DNA from: DATIYF01 sp035517775
GTDB taxonomy: Bacteria > Acidobacteriota > Terriglobia > Terriglobales > Acidobacteriaceae
Length of the DNA stretch: 15,706 nucleotides
Assembly (NCBI GenBank): GCA_035517775.1
Contig: DATIYF010000081.1
Span: 1-15,706, forward strand
Direction: 5' to 3'
A program made the position numbers and the translations under genes. A model generated the notes under the pieces. It saw nothing but the letters and a program-made list of their open reading frames with translations. It made no database searches and was not told the DNA's origin. Position 1 is the first letter of the stretch. Every line of letters begins with the position of its first letter. Of the stretch, positions 1 through 7,695 are shown piece after piece.

Positions 1-165
1 GCCGCTCTTGTGGGAGCAGGCTTCGACGGCTACAAAAAGGGTTGCGATGATCAATCCCGAGATCAGGACCGGCAGGTGCCGGGTGCTGATTCGCGGCAGG
101 CGCGGCTGATCGCCCGCGTCGTACGAGTTTCTTTCTTCACCATTGGATCTATTGTACGGGGCCAT
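1..165 (-). CDS. N-terminal part of a single-pass membrane protein, unknown function (cut by window edge)
   Basis: The frame opens at an ATG (165-163) and stays open for 55 codons to the window edge. A strong Shine-Dalgarno, AGGAGGAG, lies about 4 bases upstream on the minus strand, which makes this start convincing. The first 30 residues are polar and charged (MAPYNRSNGEERNSYDAG...). A hydrophobic stretch of about 18 residues follows (VLISGLIIATLFVAVEA), consistent with a signal anchor or transmembrane helix, then CSHKSG at the edge. The gene lies 151 bp downstream of the methyltransferase on the same strand, so co-transcription is possible, but its own strong SD suggests independent translation. 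I do not recognise the family from the visible part. Confidence 0.6.
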   Translation of the reverse strand, partial: MAPYNRSNGEERNSYDAGDQPRLPRISTRHLPVLISGLIIATLFVAVEACSHKSG

Positions 166-316
166 GTTCTCCTCCTGAACTGCCTGGCAGGAATGGCATG
201 GCACCGTGAGTTCCGAACTTCAAGTTATTGATTTGCCTGCGGTTCAGGGAAGCGGGCAAGGCGCGGAGTGTGGCAGACCACCGACGCTGTGGAACTGAGA
301 ACACAGGCTCCGCAGT

Positions 317-1186
317 TTAACGGCTTGGCTCACTCCCAACCACGGCGCGTGCGATGCGGCCATGGCTCGGCGCGCGCAGCCCGTCGCTGCGGCCTGCGAA
401 GTAGTTCCCGGTTTGTTCCTGAGAGAGAATTTCGACCTCGGAGAATCCCATGCAGTAGAGCTTCTCGACCAACACCGCAGGCTCGAAGTGCGTGCGCCAA
501 GGCTCGCCGAGTTTCTCCATAACGGCGGCAAGCGAAGCCCGGCCCTGGGCCTCTCTTGCTTCAAGAGACGACTCCGGCGGCGAAAAAGTAAATACCAACT
601 CGCTCGGGGCGGGCAGCGAAGCCACCAGGGCAAACAGCGCATCTGCCGCCTCTTCCGTCAGATAGACGAGCACCCCCAGGCAGGAAAAGAACGCCGGTTG
701 GGTCAGATCGAGCGAACTGGCGAGCAGGCCTTCCCGCAGCGCAATCGATTCGAAATCTATGGCGGCAAACTCAAGATTGGATGGAATCTCAACCCCCGCC
801 GCCTGCAAGCTGGCGCGCTTGGCCTGCTGGCTGGCGGGATGGTCCACCTCGAAGATGCGGAGCTTCTGCGCCCAGGCGGGCTGCCGGTAGGCAAAGGTAT
901 CAAGCCCCGCTCCCAGAAGGACATACTGTCTCATGCCGTGGCTGACCGCGCGGGCCAGGCAGTCTTCGGCATAGCGGCTGCGCAGCACTACATGGGAGCG
1001 CAGCCGCCGGGCCCAGGGCGCCTCCAGCGTGCCCGTGCCCGAGCGAATCCGTTGTAACAGCTCGGGTTCGAGCAGTTTCACGATGACCGGATCATCCAGA
1101 ACTTTGGGCTCGCCATCGGTGAGCTGATGGGCCGCCCTCATGGCGGCCACTCCCAGGGCGGTTCGGCTCCGGGCGCGTTCGCTCAT
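317..1186 (-). CDS. SAM-dependent methyltransferase, LCM / TIGR00027-like family
   Basis: A 289-residue class I methyltransferase of the leucine carboxyl methyltransferase-like group (Pfam LCM, TIGR00027), whose bacterial members mostly have unknown small-molecule substrates. Seen: an N-terminal family-like segment (SRTALGVAAMRAAH, about 7-20), SAM-binding motif I VLLGAGLDTFAYR (89-101), the acidic motif II loop EVDHP (113-117), and the post-strand motif CLGVLVYLTEEAADALF (about 169-185). It should be soluble and cytoplasmic. The frame extends 40 codons further upstream to a TTG at 1306, but that extension reads as low-complexity non-family sequence, so the ATG at 1186 is preferred. No good SD precedes that ATG; instead an SD with its own ATG sits 29 bases upstream in another frame (see the leader ORF). 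The substrate cannot be inferred from the neighbours. Confidence 0.87.
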   Translation of the reverse strand: MSERARSRTALGVAAMRAAHQLTDGEPKVLDDPVIVKLLEPELLQRIRSGTGTLEAPWARRLRSHVVLRSRYAEDCLARAVSHGMRQYVLLGAGLDTFAYRQPAWAQKLRIFEVDHPASQQAKRASLQAAGVEIPSNLEFAAIDFESIALREGLLASSLDLTQPAFFSCLGVLVYLTEEAADALFALVASLPAPSELVFTFSPPESSLEAREAQGRASLAAVMEKLGEPWRTHFEPAVLVEKLYCMGFSEVEILSQEQTGNYFAGRSDGLRAPSHGRIARAVVGSEPSR

Positions 1187-1215
1187 GGCCGGCAAAGTGG
1201 ATTTCGAGGGAACAT
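1183..1215 (-). CDS. possible 10-codon leader peptide overlapping the methyltransferase start
   Basis: On the minus strand GGAGG is followed after 4 bases by ATG (1215-1213), then ten codons (MFPRNPLCRP) and TGA. The TGA overlaps the methyltransferase ATG as ATGA (1186-1183). This is the only strong SD near the methyltransferase start, and the arrangement is typical of translational coupling by termination and re-initiation. There is no family support for so short a peptide. It could be chance, or the methyltransferase might start elsewhere. Confidence 0.3.
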   Translation of the reverse strand: MFPRNPLCRP

Positions 1216-1468
1216 TCGACCTCCAGAAGTATATAGGCTTGCTGGATGGCTGGCCTGAGCTGGAGGGTGCGGCAAGGTGGGAAGCCCGAACGAAGCGAAG
1301 TGGCAATCAATTCCAAAATGGGACTTCCTTCTCAGGAAAGGTCTCCAGCCACCATCCGGCGCCGCCTAACGCAACTATGATTGAACCAAGAGGCGCTGGC
1401 TTAGCGGCCTTGTCTTTCCTTTTCCGGCTTCCCTGCCTGACGACATTAATCGGGCGGCAGCGTGATCT

Positions 1469-1945
1469 ATGACATCCAGCGGCAATGGCGTGGTACCCGG
1501 GGAGCGCTGGGGCGAAGTCTTGCGCGATGCCACCACCGAGGTCTTCTCCATGATGGTGGGAGCGGAAATCACCCTGTCAGAGGCCGCCGGTCCACCCTCA
1601 CTTCCGAGCGTCACCGGCACCGTGGGAATTGCTGGCGCGATCACCGCGATCTTTACCCTCCGTTGCAGCACGCAGTCGGCTACCCGCATCGCCTCGCAGA
1701 TGCTCGGGGTCTCGGCCGACGACGCCGCCAGTCACAACTGCGATGCGGTGGGCGAGGTGTGCAACATCGTGGCCGGCCACTTCAAGGCGAAGGTCGGCCT
1801 GGGGGATAAATGCATGCTTTCCGTTCCCACGGTGATTACCGGAGGCGACTATCGAATTCTTCCACCGGCGGGAGGAGAGCGGCTGAAATTGCCATTGCTT
1901 TACGCAGGAGAGCCGGTGTGGATCAGCCTAGATATTCGCAAGTGA
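1469..1945 (+). CDS. cheX: CheX-type chemotaxis phosphatase domain protein
   Basis: A 158-residue single-domain protein of the CheC/CheX/FliY phosphatase family, which dephosphorylates CheY-P or related receivers. The signature is present once, as in CheX: D92-x3-E96-x2-N99 in DAVGEVCNIVAGHFK, with the family proline at P120 (SVPTVI). E96 and N99 correspond to the catalytic Glu/Asn pair. Flanking beta-rich segments (GTVGIAGAITAIFTLRCS, LPLLYAGEPVWISLDIR) fit the fold. The start ATG has no clear SD but is the first one in frame that keeps the whole domain. No CheA, CheY or flagellar gene is visible nearby, so this orphan may act on a distant receiver; acidobacterial-type genomes often have several such copies. 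It is divergent from the methyltransferase across 282 bp. Confidence 0.82.
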   Translation: MTSSGNGVVPGERWGEVLRDATTEVFSMMVGAEITLSEAAGPPSLPSVTGTVGIAGAITAIFTLRCSTQSATRIASQMLGVSADDAASHNCDAVGEVCNIVAGHFKAKVGLGDKCMLSVPTVITGGDYRILPPAGGERLKLPLLYAGEPVWISLDIRK

Positions 1946-2328
1946 GCCGCTGGCTGGGGGGCCGCTCTCAACCTCTTGCCCCTATCAGTAAGCCCTCGCC
2001 AAAGAATGACTTAAGGCAAGGCCGAGGAAACCACCCTCCACCCTGCGGCAGGGCCCTCAAATTGGAAACCATCTGTGAGAGGCCGACATCTCAGTGCGTG
2101 CGGGAACCGGTTGGGAGGGTTTGGTTGCCGTTGGGAGTGCCCTCCTTGAGCCGGTGACCGGAGCTCGACTAGCCGTCTTCCCGCCGTGCCGCTTCTACAC
2201 TCCGGGATTTGCCCGGCTTGCTTCAGCGTGCCAACTGATTGTAGTCACATGGCCTTGTAATCGCGATCACAGATCAATTTCAGAAGTTGCGCCAACAATC
2301 TCGCCAAGAGTTTGTCCGGGAGGTTTCT
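1946..2328. other. 383-bp intergenic stretch, no gene recognised
   Basis: Between cheX and the 59-residue protein I see no convincing coding sequence: open frames here are short, lack SDs and have arginine/proline-rich composition typical of GC-rich non-coding DNA. There is no tRNA-like cloverleaf. Two small inverted repeats are visible: GGAGGG...CCCTCC around 2114-2143, with a long loop, and CCGGG-ATTTG-CCCGG around 2202-2216. Neither is followed by a T-run, so neither is called a terminator. The promoter for the downstream gene probably lies in the A/T-richer part at about 2240-2300, but no clear -35/-10 pair could be fixed. Confidence 0.5.
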
Positions 2329-2508
2329 ATGGACCCTCCACTGCCGGATGAGCCGAAAGGGTGGCGCGAGCTGCAGGCGCAGGCGCAAAAAGAGCGCGAC
2401 CCGCAGAAGCTGGCGAAGCTAATCAACCGAATGAACCAGATCCTCGCCCAGACGGAGAAGTCGAAGGTCACCCGAAAAGCCAGGAAGCCGAAGCCGCCAG
2501 AATCCTGA
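2329..2508 (+). CDS. small charged protein, 59 residues, unknown function
   Basis: The ATG at 2329 is preceded by GGGAGG (2318-2323) with 5 bases of spacing, a clear translation start. A TTG-initiated extension to 2287 is possible but lacks an SD. The product has a proline-rich N-terminus (MDPPLPDEPKGW), a central predicted amphipathic helix (WRELQAQAQKERDPQKLA to NRMNQILAQTEK, about 12-44) and a very basic tail (KVTRKARKPKPPES). There is no signal peptide or membrane segment. From memory, similar short proteins with a W-x-E-L-x... ERDP-x-K-L core recur in acidobacterial genomes, without known function. The basic tail could bind nucleic acid, but that is speculation. Confidence 0.7.
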   Translation: MDPPLPDEPKGWRELQAQAQKERDPQKLAKLINRMNQILAQTEKSKVTRKARKPKPPES

Positions 2509-2573
2509 GCCGGCTAGCCTTCACACTTGCCTAATCCTGCGCTTGCCAACGATACTGGAGATTCATCCGGCAT

Positions 2574-4085
<1,512 letters not shown>

Positions 4086-4095
4086 ATTGTCCCGT

Positions 4096-5148
4096 TCAGC
4101 CGACGGAAAGCCTACCCGCCTCTGCCGGCGAACCGGTATTCAGCCCTGTATCGGCCACGCGACGTGCACGCTCCGGGTCCATCTTGCGCGTGATCTTCTC
4201 TCTTAAGCGCAGCATGGGCTGTTCGATCAGGTAATAGGAGAGGGCCGCGCAGGCCAGGGCCGGCAGCACCAGCGCATATCCCAGATGCAGCGAAGCGTTA
4301 CCGCAGAATAATTCCTGCCACAAGTACAGGCTGTAACTGATCCTGCCCAGCCACATGACCGGCGCCCAGTTCAGAAACCGGTAGGGAACCTGGATAACGT
4401 GCAGGATGACGCCGGCTATGGACACATCGAACAGTGGCCGAAGAACAAACAGCAAGAAGAGTGTGCGCGGGCGGGAGATCGCCGGAAACCAGGGAATCCC
4501 CATCACTGCCAGGGCCATCAGAAGCGCCACCCCGCCGCTGATTTTGGGAAGACGCGGAAAAAGAACCGCCAGCAGACATCCGATCGCCAGCTGACTGGAG
4601 AAGGCCGGAAGGCTTCCCCTGATTCCGTTCTGCACCTTGAAGGCGTAGAGCGCGGTGCGAAAAACCGGGGTCGCCCAGAAAGCGCAGAGCAGAATGGCTA
4701 CCTTGTGGCGGTGCCATTTCTTGAGGACGAACGGCCACAGCAGGTAGAACTGCTCCTCCAGGCCCAGCGACCAGAGGTGGCCAAAGACCCAGGGCCGTGA
4801 AAAGTCCATATTGGCCACGTAGAGAAACGCGGCCGCGATGTGGTACCAGCGCATCTGGTGCCAATACAGAATCACCACCACGGCAAAGAACACATAGGCG
4901 GCCGGGAAGATGCGGAAGGTGCGGCGCAGGTAAAACTCTCGCAGGCTGATAGTGGCAGTGCGTTCCTGCTCTCTCAGCAGCAGGCTTGTAATCAGGAATC
5001 CGGAGAGGACGAAAAAAATGCTGACCCCGACCATCGCGTAGGTCTGAACATGCGCGAGCGAAATATGCTTCCACTTGATGAGGTGAGCAAGAATAACCAG
5101 GGTAATGGAGATGGCCCTTAAGCCATCCAGCGAAGGAATACGTCGCAT
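4096..5148 (-). CDS. membrane acyltransferase, acyltransferase_3 (OafA/YrhL-like) family
   Basis: A 350-residue multi-pass inner-membrane protein. The family transfers acyl groups, commonly acetyl, to sugars of O-antigen, exopolysaccharide, peptidoglycan or secreted metabolites. Seen: the N-terminal family signature PSLDGLRAISITLVILAHL with the conserved His at 22; FFVLSGFLITSLLL (45-58); the charged cytoplasmic segment REFYLRRTFRIFPAAYVFF (70-88); and HLWSLGLEEQFYLLWP (124-139), a hallmark of the family. The late helices GRISYSLYLWQELF and SYYLIEQPMLRLRE follow. About ten hydrophobic segments are visible. There is no C-terminal SGNH extension, so this is the short form. The ATG at 5148 has GGAG close upstream. 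It is convergent with pepA. The acceptor substrate is unknown; no polysaccharide genes adjoin it. Confidence 0.92.
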   Translation of the reverse strand: MRRIPSLDGLRAISITLVILAHLIKWKHISLAHVQTYAMVGVSIFFVLSGFLITSLLLREQERTATISLREFYLRRTFRIFPAAYVFFAVVVILYWHQMRWYHIAAAFLYVANMDFSRPWVFGHLWSLGLEEQFYLLWPFVLKKWHRHKVAILLCAFWATPVFRTALYAFKVQNGIRGSLPAFSSQLAIGCLLAVLFPRLPKISGGVALLMALAVMGIPWFPAISRPRTLFLLFVLRPLFDVSIAGVILHVIQVPYRFLNWAPVMWLGRISYSLYLWQELFCGNASLHLGYALVLPALACAALSYYLIEQPMLRLREKITRKMDPERARRVADTGLNTGSPAEAGRLSVG

Positions 5149-5329
5149 GCTCCGGGAAGCGTACCACAGTTGACCGGAACCCGAATCCGCCGGTTACTAC
5201 GCCTTACCCTGAGATGCTCCGAGCCTGACAACCCAGCAGCCCTTTCCCTTTCCCCGGCATCTCAATTGCCTGCGCCGTTCGTGCTCGGGTATGCGAAGGG
5301 GCGCTCAACCGCAAACCGGAGGTCTTCGC

Positions 5330-5545
5330 ATGAAGGCACTGTTTGGCATTGGGCTGGTGGTGCTGATTCTGGGAATTGCTTCTTTCTTCGTTCCCATCCC
5401 GCGCCAGGAAAATCACGGCATCAAGGTAGGTGACGCCAAGATCGGCGTGCAGACGCAGCACGACGAGCACCTCTCACCCGTCATCAGCGTGGTTCTGGTG
5501 GTGGCGGGCGCAGGCATGATGATCGGCGCCCGGGGAAGAAGCTAG
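5330..5545 (+). CDS. small two-helix membrane protein, 71 residues
   Basis: The ATG at 5330 follows GGAGG (5318-5322) with 7 bases of spacing; a longer frame from 5291 has no SD. The protein has a first membrane helix at about 3-22 (ALFGIGLVVLILGIASFFV), a loop PIPRQENHGIKVGDAKIGVQ, and a second helix at about 49-65 (SPVISVVLVVAGAGMMIG) ending in a basic tail. The layout resembles small DUF3185-like membrane proteins seen in acidobacteria; this is from memory and not certain. The stop codon is one base from the stop of the convergent secreted protein. Function unknown. Confidence 0.72.
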   Translation: MKALFGIGLVVLILGIASFFVPIPRQENHGIKVGDAKIGVQTQHDEHLSPVISVVLVVAGAGMMIGARGRS

Positions 5546-5546
5546 T

Positions 5547-5978
5547 CTATTTTGCCGCCCGTTCGAACGCCTGCCGCAACTCAGTCAGCAGCGGAGTCTC
5601 GCCCGCCTGCAAGCCGCCGGGCCCCATGGCGCGCCACAGAAAATTCTGGCGCGGCCAGCCGTGCCCGTCATAGACGGCGAGAATATCTTCCGAAGGGTAG
5701 CTGTCGACCACCAGAATCATGTCCGCTTCCTGCGGCTTGTACACCAGAATGAACTTTCCCCATTTCTGGAGGGCGTTCTGCACCGCCACAATGGCCTGCC
5801 GCTCCTCGGGCCGAAGATTGGGATCGAACTGGCCGCCCTCATAGCTGGTGACGTAAACGTAGCGGGCGTTGATGAGGGTGCCGGGAAAGGGCTGCACTTT
5901 CTGGTGAGCAGCCGGGGCAGCCACCGCCAGCCCAGCCAGCAGAAGGCCGGTCAGCATTGCGCTTAGAGTTGTTTTCAT
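5547..5978 (-). CDS. secreted/periplasmic protein of unknown function, 143 residues
   Basis: The ATG at 5978 has an excellent SD, GGGAGG (5989-5984), with 5 bases of spacing; the 7-codon upstream extension is not needed. Residues 1 to about 24 form a Sec signal peptide (MKTT, hydrophobic core MLTGLLLAGLAVA, then APAA for cleavage). The mature part contains INARYVYVTSYEGG, RPEERQAIVAVQNALQKWGKF and EADMILVVDSYPSEDILAVYDG, an alternating strand/helix pattern suggesting a small alpha/beta domain. The pattern 'residues aligned to extract a per-protein value of expected variation' (ADMILVV) recalls periplasmic lipoprotein-associated domains in the same group of bacteria, but I do not recognise the family. 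No lipobox Cys. It ends one base from the opposing small membrane gene. Confidence 0.72.
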   Translation of the reverse strand: MKTTLSAMLTGLLLAGLAVAAPAAHQKVQPFPGTLINARYVYVTSYEGGQFDPNLRPEERQAIVAVQNALQKWGKFILVYKPQEADMILVVDSYPSEDILAVYDGHGWPRQNFLWRAMGPGGLQAGETPLLTELRQAFERAAK

Positions 5979-6122
5979 CGGAGCCTCCCGTCCGCGCAAG
6001 GACTCTGGGTAATTAGATGCGCGGCCGCGACGACAGATGCGCCCGGTCGCGGGGACTCTTTTTCAATTGTGCACCGGCAATCGAGCTCCGGCCGCACCGA
6101 TGGTTTGGGGAAAGGAATTGCT

Positions 6123-6917
6123 TCAGGAAAGGGTTTCGGGAGATTTGGCGGCCAGGGCGGCGGGCGCGGCTGAGCCGTTCGTAGGAGAAGTGGGCGCCGG
6201 AGGCGCTTCGGCTCCGCCCACGCGATTGTTCAGGCAGTAGAGGGCCAATTCCAGCCGGTCGGCTACGCCCAGCTTGTCATAGACCTTGCGCAGATAATTC
6301 TTCACCACCTGCTCAGTTGTCCCCACGCGCAGGGCGATTTCCTTGTTCTTCATGCCCTGGGTGACACAGCTCACAATCATGGATTCTTTAGGCGTCAGTT
6401 GTGCCTTGGTTCGCCCGGGCAGGGGGCGCGTGCCCTGGGTGCGATAGGCCTCCAGCACCCAGTAAATGGCGCGGCTATCGAGCCAGGGATCGCCCTTCGA
6501 AACCCGGCGCACGCAATCCACCAGCATTTCGGGTTCAATGTCGCGCGCCACAATGGCATGAGCGCCGCGGCGGAAGAGCTCCAGCGTCAGTTCTTCATCG
6601 GCCGTGGGCGTCACCACCACCACCCGCACTTCGGGCGATTGCCGCATGAGATCGGCAATGGCCTCAGCGGGATTGGCGGCCAAAGAGGACTCGAGAATCA
6701 GCAGATCGGAGGAGAAGCGCTTGCAGGCGGCCAGCGCCTGGGCCATGGTTTCCGCCTGGCCCACTACCCGGATGTCATCTTCGAGCGCGAATATCTTGCG
6801 CAGCCCGGCGCGGAAGATAGCCTGCGAATCCGCAACAATGACGCGAAGAAACTGTTCTTCCGCGCCTCCCTCGGGAGGGCGGTTCGCCTGCTCCGCTCTG
6901 ACCGGAATCGTCGCCAT
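6123..6917 (-). CDS. NarL/LuxR-type response regulator with degenerate receiver
   Basis: A 264-residue protein: N-terminal extension (1-22), receiver-like domain (about 24-140), LuxR/GerE helix-turn-helix (about 171-232) and an Ala/Pro-rich tail. The HTH is well preserved: LTPKESMIVSCVTQGMKNKE... then EQVVKNYLRKVYDKLGV, so DNA binding is likely. The receiver aligns along its length with NarL, but the phospho-acceptor Asp is Glu76 (DLLILESSL where NarL has DLILLDL). The acidic pair is reduced to A29-D30, and the conserved Lys is Arg125 (VARDIEPEML against LLKDMEPEDL). T103 is kept. Normal Asp phosphorylation is therefore not expected. The ATG at 6917 has GGAAG upstream; a TTG at 6980 would overlap the PilZ gene and is less likely. 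It lies 34 bp downstream of the PilZ gene, probably one transcript. Confidence 0.88.
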   Translation of the reverse strand: MATIPVRAEQANRPPEGGAEEQFLRVIVADSQAIFRAGLRKIFALEDDIRVVGQAETMAQALAACKRFSSDLLILESSLAANPAEAIADLMRQSPEVRVVVVTPTADEELTLELFRRGAHAIVARDIEPEMLVDCVRRVSKGDPWLDSRAIYWVLEAYRTQGTRPLPGRTKAQLTPKESMIVSCVTQGMKNKEIALRVGTTEQVVKNYLRKVYDKLGVADRLELALYCLNNRVGGAEAPPAPTSPTNGSAAPAALAAKSPETLS

Positions 6918-6951
6918 CCCAGCTTCCTGTAACCCTGGCTCCCTGCGAGCG

Positions 6952-7377
6952 CTACTGGCGCTCGAAATGGTACTCGTCAATCACCACGCCCACGCCGCAG
7001 CGGCCGGCATCGTCAAAGCTGCGCACCACGCGCCCGCGGCAGTCCACGCGCACGTCCATCTCGGAGCCGACGACTTCGGCCGGCAGCGCAATCGTGAAAT
7101 CCACCGCCGAGCCCACGGGCATCTCCGCATCCAGCCGGAACAGCACGCCATTGGCCGAAATGTTTTCCGTCTCCGTGCGGCTTTCGCCGGTCTGCGATTT
7201 CACGAACAGGGGCAGTTTGATGGGGAAGCGGGCTGCACTTTGCAAGTCGGAGTAGTGCCCCATGGGGCCGCCTTCCTGCGCCGCCACTCCGCACTCCGGC
7301 GGAATAGCACAGGCAGGCTCGGGCCCTCCGGAGGCAACTGGGCGTACGGGTTCTGCGGAGGCTTCGTTCTGCGACAT
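6952..7377 (-). CDS. PilZ domain protein (possible c-di-GMP receptor)
   Basis: A 141-residue protein: a low-complexity Pro/Ala/Glu-rich N-terminus (1-38), then a single PilZ domain (about 46-138). PilZ domains bind cyclic di-GMP through RxxxR and (D/N)xSxxG. Here the second motif is intact (N72-I-S74-A-N-G77), but the first reads R50-FPI-K54, so the second Arg is Lys. The beta-strands after it (GVLFRLDAEMPVGSAVDFTIALP; RGRVVRSFDDAGRCGVGVVI) fit the fold. Binding is possible but not assured. An alternative start, ATG at 7263 (MGHYSDLQ, 103 residues), has the better SD (AGGAAGG, about 8 bases) and would remove the odd N-terminus; it may be the true start. The gene precedes the degenerate regulator by 34 bp, suggesting a shared signalling role. 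Confidence 0.83.
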   Translation of the reverse strand: MSQNEASAEPVRPVASGGPEPACAIPPECGVAAQEGGPMGHYSDLQSAARFPIKLPLFVKSQTGESRTETENISANGVLFRLDAEMPVGSAVDFTIALPAEVVGSEMDVRVDCRGRVVRSFDDAGRCGVGVVIDEYHFERQ

Positions 7378-7491
7378 CAGGCGCAGATTACACCCCGGAA
7401 TCAGGAGTGCAAAGTTACCGAAGTCACGGAACAGATGGGGCGTAACGCCTTTGGGGTCAAGGGATTGCAGGGGAAATCAGCGGCCGGCGCC

Positions 7492-7695
7492 AGCGCTCAG
7501 CGGTCAGCATTGAGCGATCGGCATTCAGCCAGGCAAGGTTAAGGCTTGACCTTCAGCACTTGGCAATTGGCATTTGGCCGTGGCGGATCAACCTCGGGCA
7601 AGAAACCCGTGGCACATAACGCTGAACCTGAGAGCTGACGGCTGAGAGCCGACAGCCAACTGCTGAATGCTGAGTGCTGAATGCTGAATGCTAGA
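7492..7695. repeat. non-coding inverted array of 7-bp GCTGARTG-type repeats (locus A)
   Basis: This lies in the 313-bp gene-free stretch between the PilZ gene and the tldE homologue. The left arm (7492-7530) carries degenerate CAGC-type units (AGCGCTCAGCGGTCAGCATT...). The right arm (7621-7695) carries the complementary orientation, ending in near-perfect units GCTGAAT GCTGAGT GCTGAAT GCTGAAT (7662-7689), then GCTAGA. Between them, 7560-7580 holds a different 7-bp repeat, TTGGCAA TTGGCAT TTGGCCG. The last 13 bases (GCTGAATGCTAGA, 7683-7695) recur exactly, inverted, at 9069-9081, at the other end of the tldE gene. The bases 7378-7491 show nothing recognisable. Confidence 0.75.

Noticed and set aside
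1469..2157. Alternative frames over and after cheX
   Set aside because: They overlap the CheX coding frame, lack SDs and have Arg/Pro-rich shadow composition.
5170..5433. Open frame upstream of the small two-helix membrane protein
   Set aside because: Wrong frame, no SD; the ATG at 5330 with GGAGG explains the locus.
6025..6064. Plus-strand hairpin CCGCGAC...GTCGCGG followed by a T-run, resembling a terminator
   Set aside because: The loop is 14 bases, nine non-T-run bases separate stem and T's in part, and no plus-strand gene ends here; it lies upstream of a minus-strand gene.
6604..7542. 312-codon plus-strand frame across the regulator and PilZ genes
   Set aside because: Antisense to two recognised domains and runs into the repeat array; not a credible protein.
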